Assembly (NCBI GenBank): GCA_028277445.1
Contig: JANQGG010000025.1
Coordinates: 24,522-88,521, forward strand
From: Chloroherpetonaceae bacterium
Lineage (GTDB): Bacteria; Bacteroidota; Chlorobiia; Chlorobiales; Chloroherpetonaceae
DNA length: 64,000 nucleotides
Reading direction: 5' to 3'
Position numbers and translations under genes: made by a program. Below the pieces are notes generated by a model. The model saw only the letters and a list, made by a program, of their open reading frames with translations, was not told the DNA's origin and did not search any database. Position 1 is the first letter of the stretch. Every line of letters starts with the position of its first letter. Shown in pieces: positions 8,758 through 16,692 of this stretch.

Positions 8758-9666
8758 ATGAAAACATACAAAATCAAGCAAGTTGATGCTTTCACAGACC
8801 GCGCCTTTACTGGTAATCCTGCCGCAGTAATCACAGAAGCTGATGGTTTAAGCGACGACGAAATGCAGGCCATCGCCCGTGAAATGAATTTATCCGAAAC
8901 CGCATTTGTTTTTAAGTCAACTGATTCGGATCATGATCTTTTGTTACGTTGGAAAACACCGCAAACCGAAGTTGATCTTTGCGGACACGCTACGATTGCT
9001 GCTATCCATGCCATTTATGAAGAAAAACTATACGGATTGAATGGTGAAAATCAATCAATTTTTTCATTAAACGTCAAAACCCGATCAGGTATTTTACCGG
9101 TTGAAATTAACCTCGAAACTAAAAGGCCGATGTATAGTTTTGGCGTTCCTCTACCAAAGTTTGAAGAATATGTAGGCCAGCGTTATGAACTGTTCAACGC
9201 ACTTGGCATCTCCTGGGATCATTTGGATACATCGCTCCCAATCTGGTTTTCAGATCTCCATTATGTGTATATCCCGTTTCTATCGCAAGATTCTTTGATC
9301 GGGATGAAACCATGCTTCGAAGATCTGAAGAACTTATCGCATCGATCAAAAATTGACGGCTTTTGTGTTTTCACGACCGAAACCAAGCACCCAACCAGCG
9401 CCGCACATCTGCGCTTTTTTGCGCCCAAATTAGGCATCGATGAAGACCCTGTAACCGGCTCAGCCATTGGCCCGCTCACCTGTTATTTATATCGCAACAA
9501 TCGCTTAAAAGGCACAGGCAAAATTTGCGCAACAATTGAGCAAGGTTATGAAATCCATCGCGGTGGTAGGGTTTGGACGGAGTTGGAGATCAATGGTGAA
9601 GATGTCATTGATATCAAAATCAGCGGTTACGCTAAAACAGTTCTCAATGGCGAAATCTATGTTTAA
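8758..9666 (+). CDS. PhzF-family isomerase/epimerase
   Basis: 302 residues, the usual PhzF length, with a duplicated diaminopimelate-epimerase-like fold. Visible signatures: VDAFTDRAFTGNPAAV at the N-terminus, the catalytic Glu in EMNLSETAFVF (about E47), DLCGHATIAAIHAI, and DEDPVTGSAIGPL in the second half. Named members isomerise dihydro-hydroxyanthranilate in phenazine synthesis, but most genomic PhzF proteins have unknown substrates, and no phenazine genes occur here. The stop is 18 bp before the start of the recombinase gene, which suggests a short operon. Confidence 0.92.
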   Translation: MKTYKIKQVDAFTDRAFTGNPAAVITEADGLSDDEMQAIAREMNLSETAFVFKSTDSDHDLLLRWKTPQTEVDLCGHATIAAIHAIYEEKLYGLNGENQSIFSLNVKTRSGILPVEINLETKRPMYSFGVPLPKFEEYVGQRYELFNALGISWDHLDTSLPIWFSDLHYVYIPFLSQDSLIGMKPCFEDLKNLSHRSKIDGFCVFTTETKHPTSAAHLRFFAPKLGIDEDPVTGSAIGPLTCYLYRNNRLKGTGKICATIEQGYEIHRGGRVWTELEINGEDVIDIKISGYAKTVLNGEIYV

Positions 9667-9684
9667 TTCGTTTTAAGAATTACA

Positions 9685-10665
9685 ATGATTGATTATCAAA
9701 AATCATTTCTGGACATGCTTGAAGCCGAACGTCACTTTTCGGCTCATACGCTGCAAGCCTATGAAACCGACCTCAAGCAATTCATGATTTTTTTAATGCG
9801 CTATTACGAATTAAAAAATTCCCGCGACATTGATATCAGCTTTATAGAACCGCTTACCATTCGTGTCTTTTTAGGCGAATTGCATGAAAAAGGCCTATCC
9901 ATGAAATCTGTTTCCAGAAAATTGGCCACCCTGAAAAGCTTTTTCAAATATTTAATGACAATTCGGGTTATTGAAAACTCGCCGGCCGCACTGGTTCAAT
10001 CGCCTAAATTGGATAAACGCTTACCGACATTTTTAAACGAAAATCAATCCGAGCAACTTTTCGAAGAGATTCTCAAGAATTTTGATGCGTCTTTTTATCG
10101 GGACTTTCGTAAAAAAAATAATAGAAAATCCGATCGACTTGAAAAATTCCTATACAACCGCGATAAAGCTTTAATGGAAATCCTATACAGTTGTGGTTTG
10201 CGTCTTTCCGAAGTAGTTAATCTAAATGCCGTAGATGTTGATTTAAATGTCGGTCTCATCAAAGTATTAGGAAAAGGAAAAAAACACAGAATTGTACCAT
10301 TAGGCTCTAAAGCTCGCGAAAATTTATCACGATATATTGAAACCAAAGAAACCTTTTTATTAGCAAACAGGTCTGAAGATATGGATCGGCGCGCTGTTTT
10401 TGTTACTGAAAAAGGAAAACGTATTTACCCGGTTTTGGTTCAACGAATGGTAAAAAAGTATTTAACGGCTGTAACCGAAAGCAAGAAAAAAAGTCCTCAT
10501 GTACTGCGCCATACTTTTGCCACACATTTGTTAAACAACGGCGCAGATTTAAGAAGTGTAAGTGAAATGCTCGGTCATAGTAATTTAACGACAACGGAAA
10601 TTTATACTCATGTCTCGTTCCAACGATTAAAAAAAATTTACGAGCAAGCTCATCCAAAAGCTTAA
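9685..10665 (+). CDS. xerC: Tyrosine recombinase XerC/XerD type
   Basis: 326 residues: an N-terminal SAM-like core-binding domain (about 1-110) and a C-terminal catalytic domain. All catalytic positions are visible: R173 (SCGLRLSEV), K197 (LGKGKKHRIVPLG), H272/R275 (PHVLRHTFATHLL), H298 (LGHSNLTTTEIYTH) and the nucleophile Y307. The enzyme resolves chromosome dimers at dif with a partner recombinase. Housekeeping neighbours and the absence of att-like repeats argue against a phage integrase. An insertion near 135-155 (FRKKNNRKSDR) is slightly longer than in typical XerC. Choosing XerC over XerD is a convention here. Confidence 0.88.
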   Translation: MIDYQKSFLDMLEAERHFSAHTLQAYETDLKQFMIFLMRYYELKNSRDIDISFIEPLTIRVFLGELHEKGLSMKSVSRKLATLKSFFKYLMTIRVIENSPAALVQSPKLDKRLPTFLNENQSEQLFEEILKNFDASFYRDFRKKNNRKSDRLEKFLYNRDKALMEILYSCGLRLSEVVNLNAVDVDLNVGLIKVLGKGKKHRIVPLGSKARENLSRYIETKETFLLANRSEDMDRRAVFVTEKGKRIYPVLVQRMVKKYLTAVTESKKKSPHVLRHTFATHLLNNGADLRSVSEMLGHSNLTTTEIYTHVSFQRLKKIYEQAHPKA

Positions 10666-10724
10666 TAGTTGTTTTCAGTCTCTTATAGTATTTAAGAGGT
10701 TAGTTTTGTTCACTTAAATCATCG

Positions 10725-10731
10725 AAAGGAG
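10725..10731 (+). promoter_or_regulatory. Strong Shine-Dalgarno for the hibernation factor gene
   Basis: AAAGGAG lies 6 nt before the ATG at 10738. Many other genes in this window lack an obvious purine-rich site, so this one stands out and supports high translation of the downstream gene. Confidence 0.75.
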
Positions 10732-10737
10732 AAAGAT

Positions 10738-11067
10738 ATGCGCAACACACCCATTGAAGAAAAAGAGATTCCATTACAATTCACGTTGCGACACTCCTCA
10801 AATCACGCCAGCATTAAAGATTATGCAAAAAGTGCAGTTCATATCTTTAATAAATTTCATAATAAAATTATTGATTGCCAGGTGGTGCTGGACCATCAAA
10901 AGAATGATAAGGTAAAAAATAAGTTTGCTGAAATTACGGCGCGTGTACCCAGTCATTACTTTATTTCAAAAGGACATGCTGAAACGTATGAAAAAGCTAT
11001 TGACAGTTGCGTTGAAAATATTTGTAAACAATTACAGAAGCATAAAGAAAAAACACGAGGAATTTAA
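10738..11067 (+). CDS. hpf: Ribosome hibernation promoting factor, short form (HPF/RaiA family)
   Basis: 109 residues with the beta-alpha-beta-beta-beta-alpha pattern of the S30AE domain: IPLQFTLRHSSNHASIKDYA, then CQVVLDHQK and KNKFAEITARVPSHYF, then a helix (HAETYEKAIDSCVENICKQL). Length and lack of a C-terminal domain fit the short form, which binds the 30S decoding centre in stationary phase. It follows xerC by 72 bp, and a strong terminator follows the stop, so the unit probably ends here before hprK. Confidence 0.88.
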   Translation: MRNTPIEEKEIPLQFTLRHSSNHASIKDYAKSAVHIFNKFHNKIIDCQVVLDHQKNDKVKNKFAEITARVPSHYFISKGHAETYEKAIDSCVENICKQLQKHKEKTRGI

Positions 11068-11088
11068 TCAGAACTTTTCTAAATTTTT

Positions 11089-11115
11089 TAGGGGCGTAAC
11101 GCCCCTATTTTTTTT
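11089..11115 (+). terminator. Rho-independent terminator after hpf
   Basis: AGGGGCG (11090-11096) and CGCCCCT (11100-11106) form a perfect 7-bp GC-rich stem with a TAA loop, followed by eight T (11108-11115). It lies 22 bp after the hpf stop and 28 bp before hprK. Confidence 0.92.
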
Positions 11116-11142
11116 ATTGGTTGTCCAAAACTTGCGTGTAAT

Positions 11143-12168
11143 ATGGATTTTAAAAAGAAACCTCTTAAAAAGCGCTCCATTACCGTAGCCTATTTTTATG
11201 ACCATCTGAGTTCCCGGTTAAGCATTAAATTAAAAAAGCTAAACCAGGTTGATGAAGAAAAACGCAAAATCTATGAGCGCGATATTCATCGCCCCGGCCT
11301 TGCCCTGGCAGGTTTTACCAACCTTTTTACTTACAGACGTGTCCAGGTGTTTGGCAATACAGAAATTTGGTTTTTGAACCATCTCAAACCCAATGAGCGC
11401 TTATCGGCCTTTAGCAACATTACCCGGTATAAAGTGCCATGCATTATTGTAACCAATAACAATAAATTGGATGATGCATTGATTGATATGGCCACTGAAG
11501 CCGGTATTCCCATTTACCGCACGTCCCAAACAACCACCAAGTTTATATACATGATCACCGATTTTCTGGATGATCAGTTTGCGCAGTATCAACATTTTCA
11601 CGGATCAATGGTTGATGTGTATGGTGTTGGTATGTTTATTACCGGACGAAGCGGCATCGGGAAATCGGAAGTCGCATTGGATTTGATTGAACGCGGCCAT
11701 CGGCTGGTCGCCGACGATTTGGTGGTGGTTACGCGTAAAGGCGAATCGGTGCTTATTGCTTCGGGCACCGAACTGGTTCGTCACTTCATGGAAATTCGAG
11801 GCTTAGGCATTATTGATATTGAAGCCATGTTTGGCATTCGCGCCATACGTCACCAAAAAAGGCTGGAAGTGGTGGTAGAACTCTTGGAATGGGATCCGGC
11901 ACAGGAATACGACAGAACCGGACTTGCTAGCAAAACCACCGATATTCTTGGCGTTGAAGTGCCGCTTATCCAATTGCCGATTTATCCGGGTAAAAACATC
12001 ACGGTTATTGCCGAAGTGGTTGCCCTGAATTACCTCTTAAAACATTACGGATACGATGCTGCCGAAGAATTTGATAAACGTATTCAGCAACAAATTTCTG
12101 CACGTGCCGAAGCTTCAGGAAATATTGGCCGCCGTGCTATTGAGTATTTTGAACACGATTTCGAATAA
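11143..12168 (+). CDS. hprK: HPr kinase/phosphorylase
   Basis: 341 residues: an N-terminal HprK domain (about 1-145) and a C-terminal kinase domain. The kinase domain has Walker A GRSGIGKS (168-175), RLVADDLV, and the HprK signature MEIRGLGIIDIEAMFG. In known systems it phosphorylates and dephosphorylates Ser46 of HPr to link carbon supply to gene control. No PTS gene is in the window; in many FCB and proteobacterial genomes HprK occurs with an incomplete PTS. The terminator just upstream suggests its own promoter, although read-through from hpf is possible. Confidence 0.93.
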   Translation: MDFKKKPLKKRSITVAYFYDHLSSRLSIKLKKLNQVDEEKRKIYERDIHRPGLALAGFTNLFTYRRVQVFGNTEIWFLNHLKPNERLSAFSNITRYKVPCIIVTNNNKLDDALIDMATEAGIPIYRTSQTTTKFIYMITDFLDDQFAQYQHFHGSMVDVYGVGMFITGRSGIGKSEVALDLIERGHRLVADDLVVVTRKGESVLIASGTELVRHFMEIRGLGIIDIEAMFGIRAIRHQKRLEVVVELLEWDPAQEYDRTGLASKTTDILGVEVPLIQLPIYPGKNITVIAEVVALNYLLKHYGYDAAEEFDKRIQQQISARAEASGNIGRRAIEYFEHDFE

Positions 12169-12203
12169 TTTCTAATCTACAACCATCTGTCATCCAATTT
12201 GTT

Positions 12204-13964
12204 ATGATCAACCCACGTCTATTTTTTCCCGGATTCTTAATTTTAGGTATCTCTGTTTTGTTTTCTTTTTCCGGGTGCGGAAAAAAAACATCTCAATCAA
12301 TTTCAGCCAAAGATACAACGGTTGTCCTTGCCATATTAGCCGATGTGGATTACTTAAATCCTGTCATTAGCGCTTCCAGCATTTCCAGCAATGTCTATGG
12401 CACAATGTATCCCGGTTTGCTCATGTCCGAATTTGATACCACCATTGGTATATTAAAACATAAAGCCTACACCCCATCGGCATCATCTTCGGAGCTAAAT
12501 GAAACGCAAAGCGCACTGGCTAAATCATGGGAATTATCGAAAGACCATAAAACACTGACGTACATTCTGAGGGATGATGCCACATGGAACGACGGCAAAA
12601 AAATCACATCGGCTGATTTTAAGTTTTCTTATAAGAAATACGCAGACCCAACTATTGCCAGTGCCAGGCAACAATATCTGGACGGGCTTATAAAAAACCC
12701 GGATGGCTCCACCAATTTTGAAAAAGCCATCTTAACCCCGGACGATACTACCCTGATTTTCAAATTCAGAAAGCCGGTATCGGAAAACCTGGCCTTGTTT
12801 CACACCGGCTTAGCTGCCATTCCTAAACATGTCTGGCAGGATGTTTCATCGGAAGAATTTCGCTCGCACCCGCTTAATTTTGAACCTTTAGGTTGCGGGC
12901 CTTATAAACTTCATAAATGGGAAAAACAGCAACAAATCAGTCTTGTTCCAAACCCTAACTGTGTGCTACCCGCTCCCGGCTCATTACCTAAAATTGTATT
13001 CCGTATTATCCCGGACTATACCGTACGTGTCACTCAGCTTCAAACCAATGCCGTTGATGTGGTGCAAACGTTAAAACCGGAAGATTTATCGGCGCTGACT
13101 CAAAAAAACCCTAATGTTGAGATTAAAACCGTTGGACTTCGTGTGTTTGATTATGTCGGTTGGATGACCATTGATCAAAGCGCTTACAACACATCCAAAA
13201 CACTTAAACCCCATCCGTTATTCGGATCAAAAATTGTTCGCCGGGCAATGACGCATGCCATTGATCGCCAAGGCATTATTGATGGGTTCCTTGGAAAATA
13301 CGGAACACTCGCCACATCGGATATTTCACCCAGCTTTAAATGGGCAACGAATAAAGATATCAAGCCTTACCTGTACGACCCGAAAAAAGCCGTGGCGTTA
13401 TTGGAATCGGAAGGTTGGAAAATTGGCTCTGATGGAATCCGAGAAAAAAATGGCAAAAAATTCAGTTTTACGCTGACAACAAATGCCGGCAACAATCGCC
13501 GCAATTATGCTTCGACCATCATTCAGCAAAATCTCAAAGAAATCGGTATCGATTGTAAATTAGAATCCCAGGAATCAAATGTGTTTTTTAAAAATCTGCG
13601 CCAACGAAAATACGATGCGTTCATGGCGGGATGGTCTGTGGGGCTTGAGATTGATCCGCTCGATCAATGGGGCTCAAACCTGGAAAAAAGCCGTTTTAAT
13701 TTCACCGGGTTTCAAGAACCAAGAATTGACAAACTCTGTGAAATGGCCAAAGATGAACTTGAACCTTTGAATACCGCGCCATATTGGAAAGAGTATCAGC
13801 AAATCCTTCATGAAGGCCAGCCCTACACATTTTTGTATTGGATCAAAGAAACCCATGGGTTTAATGCGCGAATTGAAGGTGAAGAAATAAACATCTTAAG
13901 CCCGTTTTATAATATGAACGAATGGCAACTGGCAACCGACCCAAAACGTCAGCTTACCCCATAA
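12204..13964 (+). CDS. Peptide/solute-binding lipoprotein (SBP_bac_5, DppA/OppA type)
   Basis: 586 residues with a lipoprotein signal: hydrophobic FFPGFLILGISVLFSFSGC with the lipobox Cys at 25. The mature protein has the family-5 layout, including LAKSWELSKDHKTLTYILRD, TWNDGKKITSADFKFSYKKY, and AFMAGWSVGLEIDPLDQWGS near the C-terminus. It captures oligopeptides, or possibly metal chelates, for an ABC importer. A matching OppB/DppB permease starts at 16693, but 2.7 kb of AT-rich accessory DNA lies between them. No OppC or ATPase genes are present. The gene starts 35 bp after hprK. Confidence 0.9.
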   Translation: MINPRLFFPGFLILGISVLFSFSGCGKKTSQSISAKDTTVVLAILADVDYLNPVISASSISSNVYGTMYPGLLMSEFDTTIGILKHKAYTPSASSSELNETQSALAKSWELSKDHKTLTYILRDDATWNDGKKITSADFKFSYKKYADPTIASARQQYLDGLIKNPDGSTNFEKAILTPDDTTLIFKFRKPVSENLALFHTGLAAIPKHVWQDVSSEEFRSHPLNFEPLGCGPYKLHKWEKQQQISLVPNPNCVLPAPGSLPKIVFRIIPDYTVRVTQLQTNAVDVVQTLKPEDLSALTQKNPNVEIKTVGLRVFDYVGWMTIDQSAYNTSKTLKPHPLFGSKIVRRAMTHAIDRQGIIDGFLGKYGTLATSDISPSFKWATNKDIKPYLYDPKKAVALLESEGWKIGSDGIREKNGKKFSFTLTTNAGNNRRNYASTIIQQNLKEIGIDCKLESQESNVFFKNLRQRKYDAFMAGWSVGLEIDPLDQWGSNLEKSRFNFTGFQEPRIDKLCEMAKDELEPLNTAPYWKEYQQILHEGQPYTFLYWIKETHGFNARIEGEEINILSPFYNMNEWQLATDPKRQLTP

Positions 13965-14001
13965 TCGAATGTTTGTAAAAAATTTTGATTTCAAAATATT
14001 G

Positions 14002-14031
14002 GTGGTATAACAACAATTGTTCTTATACCAC
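14002..14031 (+). terminator. Putative terminator hairpin after the binding-protein gene
   Basis: GTGGTATAA (14002-14010) pairs perfectly with TTATACCAC (14023-14031) around a 12-nt loop, followed by TAATTTTG. The stem is AT-rich and the T-tract weak, so termination is plausible but not certain. It lies 37 bp after the stop at 13964, just where the AT-rich patch begins. Confidence 0.5.
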
Positions 14032-14118
14032 TAATTTTGTAGAATAAGAGCAATAGAATATATACGCCAGTGACACAAACCCGAAGAATTAAGTATAAAC
14101 TATAAAACAAACATTATC

Positions 14119-15033
14119 ATGAAAACAAGAATTTTAGCAACTCTTTTTATTCTTATAAGCATAAACATAAAAGCACAGGAAAAGAATTTTGAATGGAATA
14201 AACATGCTCCAACTTTTGCTAACGGATTAAGTAATCAAGTGGCTTATATCAACTTTGGTAGTAACAGAGTTTGGGGTTGGGTAGAAGTAACACTTACTTC
14301 TGGATATTCTTATCAACTAGCTACAGGAAAATACACAAAACGTTTTAGCATAGGTAGGAATGTTGGAACTGGAGCCTACTTTTATCAAGAATCTGAAGTT
14401 CCAACTGCTTTTGGACCTGTTGCTAATCAATGGAAATTAGGTGAATTTCAAATAAATTCAAATGGAGATTTAGTACTACCAATTTATCATCTTGTTTCTA
14501 AAGGTAACACCCTACTTGTTAATATTAAAGGAAGCTCGACTATTGCAGTTAATACAAATTTAATTTCTATCATAAATCCTACTACTATAGAAAACACAGA
14601 AATAAAGGATAAAATATGTTTCAAAAATGATTTGACTCTCCAAGGTAATGTAGGAATCGGAACTGCTAATACCTTTGGGTACAAATTGGCTGTAAATGGG
14701 ACTATTGGTTCTACTGAAGTAAAAGTCGAAAATACAAGTTCTTGGCCAGATTTTGTATTTGATAATGATTATGAACTTCCAACTCTTGAAGAAGTAGAGC
14801 AACACATCGCTGAAAATGGTCATCTACCTGAAATCCCAGGTGAAGCTGAAGTGGCAGAGAATGGGATCAACCTGGGAGAGATGAATGCTAAACTGCTTCA
14901 GAAAATAGAGGAACTGACGCTTTATATGATCGAACAGAACAAACAAAATCAAGCTCAACAAAAAGAACTTGAGGCTCAGTCAGCCTTAATCGAGCAACTG
15001 AAAAACGAGGTTTCCGCCTTGAAAAGCGAATAA
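14119..15033 (+). CDS. Secreted tail-fibre-like protein with C-terminal coiled coil
   Basis: 304 residues with a short signal peptide (ILATLFILISINIKAQ). The segment from about 170 (LQGNVGIGTANTFGYKLAVNG) is the VGIGT-LAVNG repeat common in Bacteroidota tail-fibre-like surface proteins. It is followed by LPTLEEVEQHIAENGHLPEI and a long heptad-rich coiled coil (LLQKIEELTLYMIEQNKQ onward) that should trimerise. In phage and S74-peptidase proteins this region precedes or forms an intramolecular chaperone, but no peptidase Ser-Lys dyad could be identified here. Base composition is more AT-rich than in its neighbours. It is the first gene of the accessory patch that separates the binding protein from the permease. 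Confidence 0.72.
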   Translation: MKTRILATLFILISINIKAQEKNFEWNKHAPTFANGLSNQVAYINFGSNRVWGWVEVTLTSGYSYQLATGKYTKRFSIGRNVGTGAYFYQESEVPTAFGPVANQWKLGEFQINSNGDLVLPIYHLVSKGNTLLVNIKGSSTIAVNTNLISIINPTTIENTEIKDKICFKNDLTLQGNVGIGTANTFGYKLAVNGTIGSTEVKVENTSSWPDFVFDNDYELPTLEEVEQHIAENGHLPEIPGEAEVAENGINLGEMNAKLLQKIEELTLYMIEQNKQNQAQQKELEAQSALIEQLKNEVSALKSE

Positions 15034-15343
15034 AAGATCATAATCGAGTAGACTGTTGACGGACGAATGACCACCAGTACGCCTCTCAAAGCGCCGTACA
15101 TTCGGGTCTCGAATACGGCGGTTCATTAAATCTATCGGCAAGGTGTTTTCTGCCACCATCAGCGCCCGGCCTGCTTACTTTCCGGCCCATTCCAAGACTT
15201 CATCGGTTTTGGATTTCAACTTTTTGGGCACACAAGCTTATCGCTTGGCGTTAGTCTGAATTTGGAACAATCTTAATTATCTCTATGTAAAAAAACATAT
15301 ATTGCTATCATTAAGAATTTAACCAAAATCGTTAGCTGTAAGT
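15034..15343. other. Intergenic GC-rich relic segment
   Basis: 310 bp with no start-codon-initiated gene. Positions 15071-15259 are an open frame on the plus strand without any ATG, reading among other things SATISARPAYFPAHSK and DFNFLGTQAYRLALV before a TGA. Its GC content contrasts with the AT-rich genes on both sides. It looks like a decayed piece of a foreign element; I cannot name the family. Confidence 0.4.
15092..15120. repeat. Strong imperfect hairpin in the relic
   Basis: CGCCGTA (15092-15098) pairs with TACGGCG (15114-15120). Inside, TTCG (15101-15104) pairs with CGAA (15110-15113), with a 2-nt CA bulge on one arm and a GGTCT loop. No T-tract follows, so it is not a normal terminator. 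Confidence 0.55.
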
Positions 15344-15598
15344 ATGAATACAGATGTAAATTATATAAAGCTCATAGCGAATCCGGAAATGATGGGGCTA
15401 TTTAAAAAAATTCTCAATGCAAGAATTCTTTCCAGATTTGAGCTTGCTAAAGAACAAATAGATGAATCATCATTAAATAAATCTCTTCAGGAACTCCAGG
15501 CTCTTGGCTATATCAGTGAAAAAAAATCGTCATTTCACGATTTTGATAAATACTACCCTACAAAACAAGGTCTTGAAATTGAAAAAATGGTAAAATGA
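15344..15598 (+). CDS. Small winged-helix-like protein, unknown function
   Basis: 84 residues. Predicted helices (IANPEMMGLFKKILNARILS, then SLNKSLQELQALGYI) are followed by a wing-like SEKKSSFHDFDKYYPTKQG and a final helix, the layout of MarR/PadR-type winged helix domains. The family call is an inference from this pattern. Only 4 bp separate it from the membrane protein gene at 15603, so the two are probably co-transcribed. AT-rich, within the accessory patch. Confidence 0.6.
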   Translation: MNTDVNYIKLIANPEMMGLFKKILNARILSRFELAKEQIDESSLNKSLQELQALGYISEKKSSFHDFDKYYPTKQGLEIEKMVK

Positions 15599-15602
15599 TA
15601 TA

Positions 15603-16232
15603 ATGAATGACGCTTCCCTCGCAGTTATTTCAAGTACAATACTATCCTTTCTTCTTGCAATAATTCAAATTTCAGGAGACGCTAAAACAAGAGACTTACG
15701 GGGAGTTTTTACCTTATCGCTCATGTTTTACATTTTAATCATGATAATCGGTAATGTCATTACTACTCTTGCTGCTGCGAGCATAATTGATAACTACCTG
15801 AAAAATATTGATGAAGCCAATAGTACTAATCAACTATTCCTCGTTGGACCAATTTGGCTTTGGTATTGTTTTTTCGGGGTTTTCGGTTTTGAAGCAATCA
15901 TCCAAAAAATAAATATTACATTTTTTGATCAAGGCGTTCTCTCAATAAATGATTGGCTCACGAAAGCCAAAAAATCGGCAACTGCCGCCACCCTGGATAA
16001 AATTGTAAATTTAGATTTTCAGGATACACAGAAACTTGCTCATCTTTTAATAAAAAATAAGGATACTAAAACGATTCACACCTTTGCTTCCATTAAATTT
16101 GGGCCCGAACAATATCAAAACATTATTGCTTCTATAAATAACAATACAAACATCGACCAAGATCAGTATCTCTCTTACCTGCTTTCCGAACAATTTCCAA
16201 AGGAAGTGCGCGCAGAGATTAAAGCAAAATAA
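15603..16232 (+). CDS. Unknown membrane protein paired with a winged-helix protein
   Basis: 209 residues. Three hydrophobic segments are visible: SLAVISSTILSFLLAIIQI, LSLMFYILIMIIGNVITTL and LFLVGPIWLWYCFFGVFGF. A polar, presumably cytoplasmic region of about 100 residues follows (from KINITFFDQG). I recognise no family. Tight linkage to the small winged-helix gene resembles two-gene sensor/effector or immunity arrangements, but this is speculative. No homologous neighbour is present in the window. Confidence 0.6.
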   Translation: MNDASLAVISSTILSFLLAIIQISGDAKTRDLRGVFTLSLMFYILIMIIGNVITTLAAASIIDNYLKNIDEANSTNQLFLVGPIWLWYCFFGVFGFEAIIQKINITFFDQGVLSINDWLTKAKKSATAATLDKIVNLDFQDTQKLAHLLIKNKDTKTIHTFASIKFGPEQYQNIIASINNNTNIDQDQYLSYLLSEQFPKEVRAEIKAK

Positions 16233-16371
16233 ATTGCCGCTTGCCATACTACCAACCGTTACTGGAAAACTAACCTTCCAAACAATTCTTCTCTTAAAAA
16301 AACAAAGTTTAATAGATTTTTAGTTATCTCAATGGTAAATTCAACTCTGGAGTATTTAAAAAAAGTTTAAT

Positions 16372-16575
16372 ATGATCATAGAACGAACAAATAAAGAAGT
16401 CATTATAAGACTACCTGCCAACATAGACACTTCATACCTCGAAGAAATGGTTGATTATATCAGATTTAGGGAAATCACATCAAAATCCCAGGCCACACAA
16501 AGCCAAGTAGATTCTTTGGTTAAAGAAATAAAGAAAGGTCAATGGAAAAAAAACAAAAAAAAGATGACTTGGTAA
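16372..16575 (+). CDS. Orphan antitoxin-like protein
   Basis: 67 residues: MIIERTNKEVIIRLPANIDT, then a helix containing MVDYIRFREITSKS, then a basic tail. This pattern resembles the short antitoxins that precede PIN-domain toxin genes in Bacteroidota. Directly after it (ATG at 16576) is only a 29-residue frame, MRQIVETTNAFSGLILK and on, where a PIN toxin would start with a (V/L)DTN motif. The acidic residue appears lost and the frame stops at 16665. The toxin may therefore be a decayed stub. Confidence 0.55.
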   Translation: MIIERTNKEVIIRLPANIDTSYLEEMVDYIRFREITSKSQATQSQVDSLVKEIKKGQWKKNKKKMTW

Positions 16576-16692
16576 ATGAGACAAATCGTTGAGACAACCA
16601 ATGCTTTTAGTGGACTAATACTCAAACTTGATAGATTTGAAAAAATAGCGCCGCACAATCAGCCTTAACACATATATTCCCATTAAAAACAC

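Noticed and set aside
9685..10665. Phage or island integrase
   Set aside because: Length, motif set and housekeeping neighbours fit XerC/D, and no flanking direct repeats or tRNA were found.
10925..11188. 87-codon plus-strand frame spanning hpf and hprK
   Set aside because: It overlaps the hpf gene and runs through the terminator hairpin; composition is not protein-like.
15034..15343. Chromosomal integron attC site (GTTAG motifs at about 15250 and 15329)
   Set aside because: No matching inverted core (CTAAC-type) lies at the expected distance, and no integrase of the IntI type is in the window; kept only as a relic.
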